Assembly: GCF_045679555.1 (NCBI RefSeq)
Contig: NC_092091.1
Coordinates: 86,519,462 to 86,583,461, forward strand
DNA length: 64,000 nt
Direction of reading: 5' to 3'
Source of the DNA: Salvelinus alpinus
Taxonomy: Eukaryota; Chordata; Actinopteri; Salmoniformes; Salmonidae
Translations under genes and position numbers: made by a program
Notes under the pieces: model-generated
The model's input: only the letters and a program-made list of their open reading frames with translations
Database searches by the model: none
Told to the model about the DNA's origin: nothing
Part shown: piece after piece, positions 60,303-64,000 of the stretch
Numbering within the stretch: position 1 is the first letter of the stretch
How the letters are laid out: every line of letters begins with the position of its first letter

Positions 60303-63300
60303 CTACAGAGACAACAGAGGGTTAGTGTCTGTCCTGTCATCTCCAACATGGCTACATCACCTCCACCATTCAACTAGAGAGACAACAGAGGGTTAGTGTC
60401 TGTCCTGTCATCTCCAACATGGCTACATCACCTCCACCATTCAACTAGAGAGACAACAGAGGGTTAGTGTCTGTCCTGTCAGCTCCAACATGACCACATC
60501 ACCTCCACCATTCAACTACAGAGACAGAGGGTTAGTGTCTGTCCTGTCAGCTCCAACATGACCACATCACCTCCACCATTCAACTACAGAGACAGAGGGT
60601 TAGTGTCTGTCCTGTCAGCTCCAACATGACCACATCACCTCCACCATTCAACTAGAGAGACAGAGGGTTAGTGTCTGTCCTGTCAGCTCCAACATGACCA
60701 CATCACCTCCACCATTCAACTAGAGAGACAGAGGGTTAGTGTCTGTCCTGTCAGCTCCAACATGACCACATCACCTCCACCATTCAACTAGAGAGACAAC
60801 AGAGGGTTAGTGTCTGTCCTGTCAGCTCCAACATGACCACATCACCTCCACCATTCAACTAGAGACAACAGAGGGTTAGTGTCTGTCCTGTCAGCTCCAA
60901 CATGACCACATCACCTCCACCATTCAACTAGAGAGACAACAGAGGGTTAGTGTCTGTCCTGTCAGCTCCAACATGACTACATCACCTCCACCATTCAACT
61001 ACAGAGACAACAGAGGGTTAGTGTCTGTCCTGTCAGCTCCAACATGACCACATCACCTCCACCATTCAACTACAGAGACAACAGAGGGTTAGTGTCTGTC
61101 CTGTCAGCTCCAACATGACCACATCACCTCCACCATTCAACTACAGAGACAACAGAGGGTTAGTGTCTGTCCTGTCAGCTCCAACATGACCACATCACCT
61201 CCACCATTCAACTAGAGAGACAGAGGGTTAGTGTCTGTCCTGTCAGCTCCAACATGACCACATCACCTCCACCATTCAACTACAGAGACAACAGAGGGTT
61301 AGTGTCTGTCCTGTCAGCTCCAACATGGCCACATCACCTCCACCATTCAACTACAGAGACAACAGAGGGTTAGTGTCTGTCCTGTCAGCTCCAACATGAC
61401 CACATCACCTCCACCATTCAACTAGAGAGACAACAGAGGGTTAGTGTCTGTCCTGTCAGCTCCAACATGACCACATCACCTCCACCATTCAACTACAGAG
61501 ACAACAGAGGGTTAGTGTCTGTCCTGTCAGCTCCAACATGACTACATCACCTCCACCATTCAACTAGAGAGACAACAGAGGGTTAGTGTCTGTCCTGTCA
61601 GCTCCAACATGGCCACATCACCTCCACCATTCAACTACAGAGACAACAGAGGGTTAGTGTCTGTCCTGTCAGCTCCAACATGACCACATCACCTCCACCA
61701 TTCAACTAGAGAGACAACAGAGGGTTAGTGTCTGTCCTGTCAGCTCCAACATGACCACATCACCTCCACCATTCAACTAGAGAGACAACAGAGGGTTAGT
61801 GTGTGTCCTGTCAGCTCCAACATGACCACATCACCTCCACCATTCAACTAGAGAGACAACAGAGGGTTAGTGTCTGTCCTGTCAGCTCCAACATGACCAC
61901 ATCACCTCCACCATTCAACTACAGAGACAACAGAGGGTTAGTGTCTGTCCTGTCAGCTCCAACATGGCCACATCACCTCCACCATTCAACTACAGAGACA
62001 ACAGAGGGTTAGTGTCTGTCCTGTCAGCTCCAACATGACCACATCACCTCCACCATTCAACTAGAGAGACAACAGAGGGTTAGTGTCTGTCCTGTCATCT
62101 CCAACATGACCACATCACCTCCACCATTCAACTAGAGACAACAGAGGGTTAGTGTGTGTCCTGTCAGCTCCAACATGACCACATCACCTCCACCATTCAA
62201 CTAGAGAGACAACAGAGGGTTAGTGTCTGTCCTGTCAGCTCCAACATGACCACATCACCTCCACCATTCAACTAGAGAGACAACAGAGGGTTAGTGTCTG
62301 TCCTGTCATCTCCAACATGACCACATCACCTCCACCATTCAACTAGAGAGACAACAGAGGGTTAGTGTGTGTCCTGTCAGCTCCAACATGACCACATCAC
62401 CTCCACCATTCAACTAGAGAGACAACAGAGGGTTAGTGTCTGTCCTGTCAGCTCCAACATGACCACATCACCTCCACCATTCAACTAGAGAGACAACAGA
62501 GGGTTAGTGTCTGTCCTGTCATCTCCAACATGACCACATCACCTCCACCATTCAACTAGAGAGACAACAGAGGGTTAGTGTCTGTCCTGTCAGCTCCAAC
62601 ATGACCACATCACCTCCACCATTCAACTACAGAGACAACAGAGGGTTAGTGTCTGTCCTGTCAGCTCCAACATGACCACATCACCTCCACCATTCAACTA
62701 GAGAGACAACAGAGGGTTAGTGTCTGTCCTGTCAGCTCCAACATGGCCACATCACCTCCACCATTCAACTAGAGAGACAACAGAGGGTTGGTGTCTGTCC
62801 TGTCAGCTCCAACATGGCTACATCACCTCCACCATTCAACTAGAGAGACAACAGAGGGTTAGTGTCTGTCCTGTCAGCTCCAACATGACCACATCACCGC
62901 CACCATTCAACTAGAGAGACAACAGAGGGTTAGTGTCTGTCCTGTCAGCTCCAACATGACCACATCACCTCCACCATTCAACTAGAGAGACAACAGAGGG
63001 TTGGTGTCTGTCCTGTCAGCTCCAACATGGCTACATCACCTCCACCATTCAACTAGAGAGACAACAGAGGGTTAGTGTCTGTCCTGTCAGCGCCAACATG
63101 ACCACATCACCTCCACCATTCAACTACAGAGACAACAGAGGGTTAGTGTCTGTCCTGTCAGCGCCAACATGACCACATCACCTCCACCATTCAACTACAG
63201 AGACAACAGAGGGTTAGTGTCTGTCCTGTCAGCTCCAACATGACCACATCACCTCCACCATTCAACTACAGAGACAACAGAGGGTTAGTGTCTGTCCTGT

Positions 63301-64000
63301 CAGCTCCAACATGACCACATCACCTCCACCATTCAACTACAGAGACAACAGAGGGTTAGTGTCTGTCCTGTCAGCTCCAACATGACCACATCACCTCCAC
63401 CATTCAACTAGAGAGACAACAGAGGGTTAGTGTCTGTCCTGTCAGCTCCAACATGACCACATCACCTCCACCATTCAACTAGAGAGACAACAGAGGGTTA
63501 GTGTGTGTCCTGTCAGCTCCAACATGACCACATCACCTCCACCATTCAACTAGAGACAACAGAGGGTTAGTGTCTGTCCTGTCAGCTCCAACATGGCTAC
63601 ATCACCTCCACCATTCAACTAGAGAGACAACAGAGGGTTAGTGTGTGTCCTGTCAGCTCCAACATGGCCACATCACCTCCACCATTCAACTAGAGAGACA
63701 ACAGAGGGTTAGTGTCTGTCCTGTCAGCTCCAACATGGCTACATCACCTCCACCATTCAACTAGAGAGACAACAGAGGGTTAGTGTCTGTCCTGTCAGCT
63801 CCAACATGGCTACATCACCTCCACCATTCAACTAGAGAGACAACAGAGGGTTAGTGTGTGTCCTGTCAGCTCCAACATGGCCACATCACCTCCACCATTC
63901 AACTAGAGAGACAACAGAGGGTTAGTGTCTGTCCTGTCAGCTCCAACATGGCTACATCACCTCCACCATTCAACTAGAGAGACAACAGAGGGTTAGTGTC
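60303..64000 (-). repeat. rbpj: 71-bp array built from the rbpj penultimate exon acceptor
   Basis: About 50 units that continue past the window end. On the minus strand each unit has ACACTAACCCTCTGTTGTCT, CTCTAG, then TTGAATGGTGGAGGTGATGT, GGTCATGTTGGAGCTGACAG, GACAG. The last two pieces are the first 45 bases of the exon at 60,199-60,302, and the first two are its polypyrimidine tract and AG. Unit lengths of 66, 68 and 71 bp come from small losses of ACA or GAGA. Confidence 0.96.

Noticed and set aside
60303-64000. CRISPR-like look of the 71-bp and 53-bp direct repeats
   Set aside because: Units are contiguous without unique spacers and the DNA is vertebrate; these are minisatellites.

Overview
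The window is vertebrate nuclear DNA, almost certainly from a salmonid fish. Evidence: introns with GT/AG borders, tRNA-derived SINEs of the salmonid HpaI/SmaI type, a fish MITE, a TTAA-flanked element that I recall as common in salmonids, and two recognisable vertebrate genes, stim2 and rbpj. These two lie on the same strand in the order rbpj then stim2, which matches the neighbourhood on human 4p15.2. An extraordinary share of the sequence is tandem repeat, so most long open frames here are repeat artefacts and not genes.

Left part (1-34,800): a cluster of small immunoglobulin-superfamily receptor genes. Receptor A (+, left end cut off), B (-) and C (+) have the layout signal peptide, one V-type Ig domain, transmembrane exon, linker exon and a tail exon with two ITIM-like tyrosine motifs, so they look inhibitory. 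Receptor D (+) has the same ectodomain but a lysine inside its membrane segment and a very short tail, so it looks activating. B and C are head-to-head copies inside a large inverted duplication (about 6.9-18.3 kb against 20.2-27.8 kb), and a CRE (TGACGTCA) is conserved 0.2 kb upstream of both start codons. I cannot place these receptors firmly in a named family (NITR, DICP or CD300-like are the candidates).

Middle (37,279-52,407, minus strand): a complete stim2, an ER calcium sensor. I could place 12 coding exons with consistent splice phases, giving a 1,210-residue protein. Its last exon carries 16 near-identical in-frame 48-bp repeats. Its introns are filled with minisatellites, microsatellites and partial copies of its own exon edges.

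Right (59,461-64,000, minus strand): the last two coding exons of rbpj, the DNA-binding effector of Notch signalling. A 71-bp tandem array of at least 3.7 kb follows and runs off the window. Each unit contains the splice acceptor and the first 45 or so bases of the penultimate rbpj exon.

The theme that ties the window together is that tandem arrays repeatedly start at the edges of coding exons. The receptor ITIM codons and stop codon gave rise to a 33-bp minisatellite of several kilobases. The acceptor of the receptor V exon is repeated as 53-bp units in B, C and D. The acceptor side of an rbpj exon is repeated about 50 times. In stim2, exon 8 has extra copies of its 3' end, exon 10 has a copied acceptor, and exon 12 has an in-frame array. 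That pattern is the best candidate here for something undescribed; assembly artefact must be excluded with long reads.
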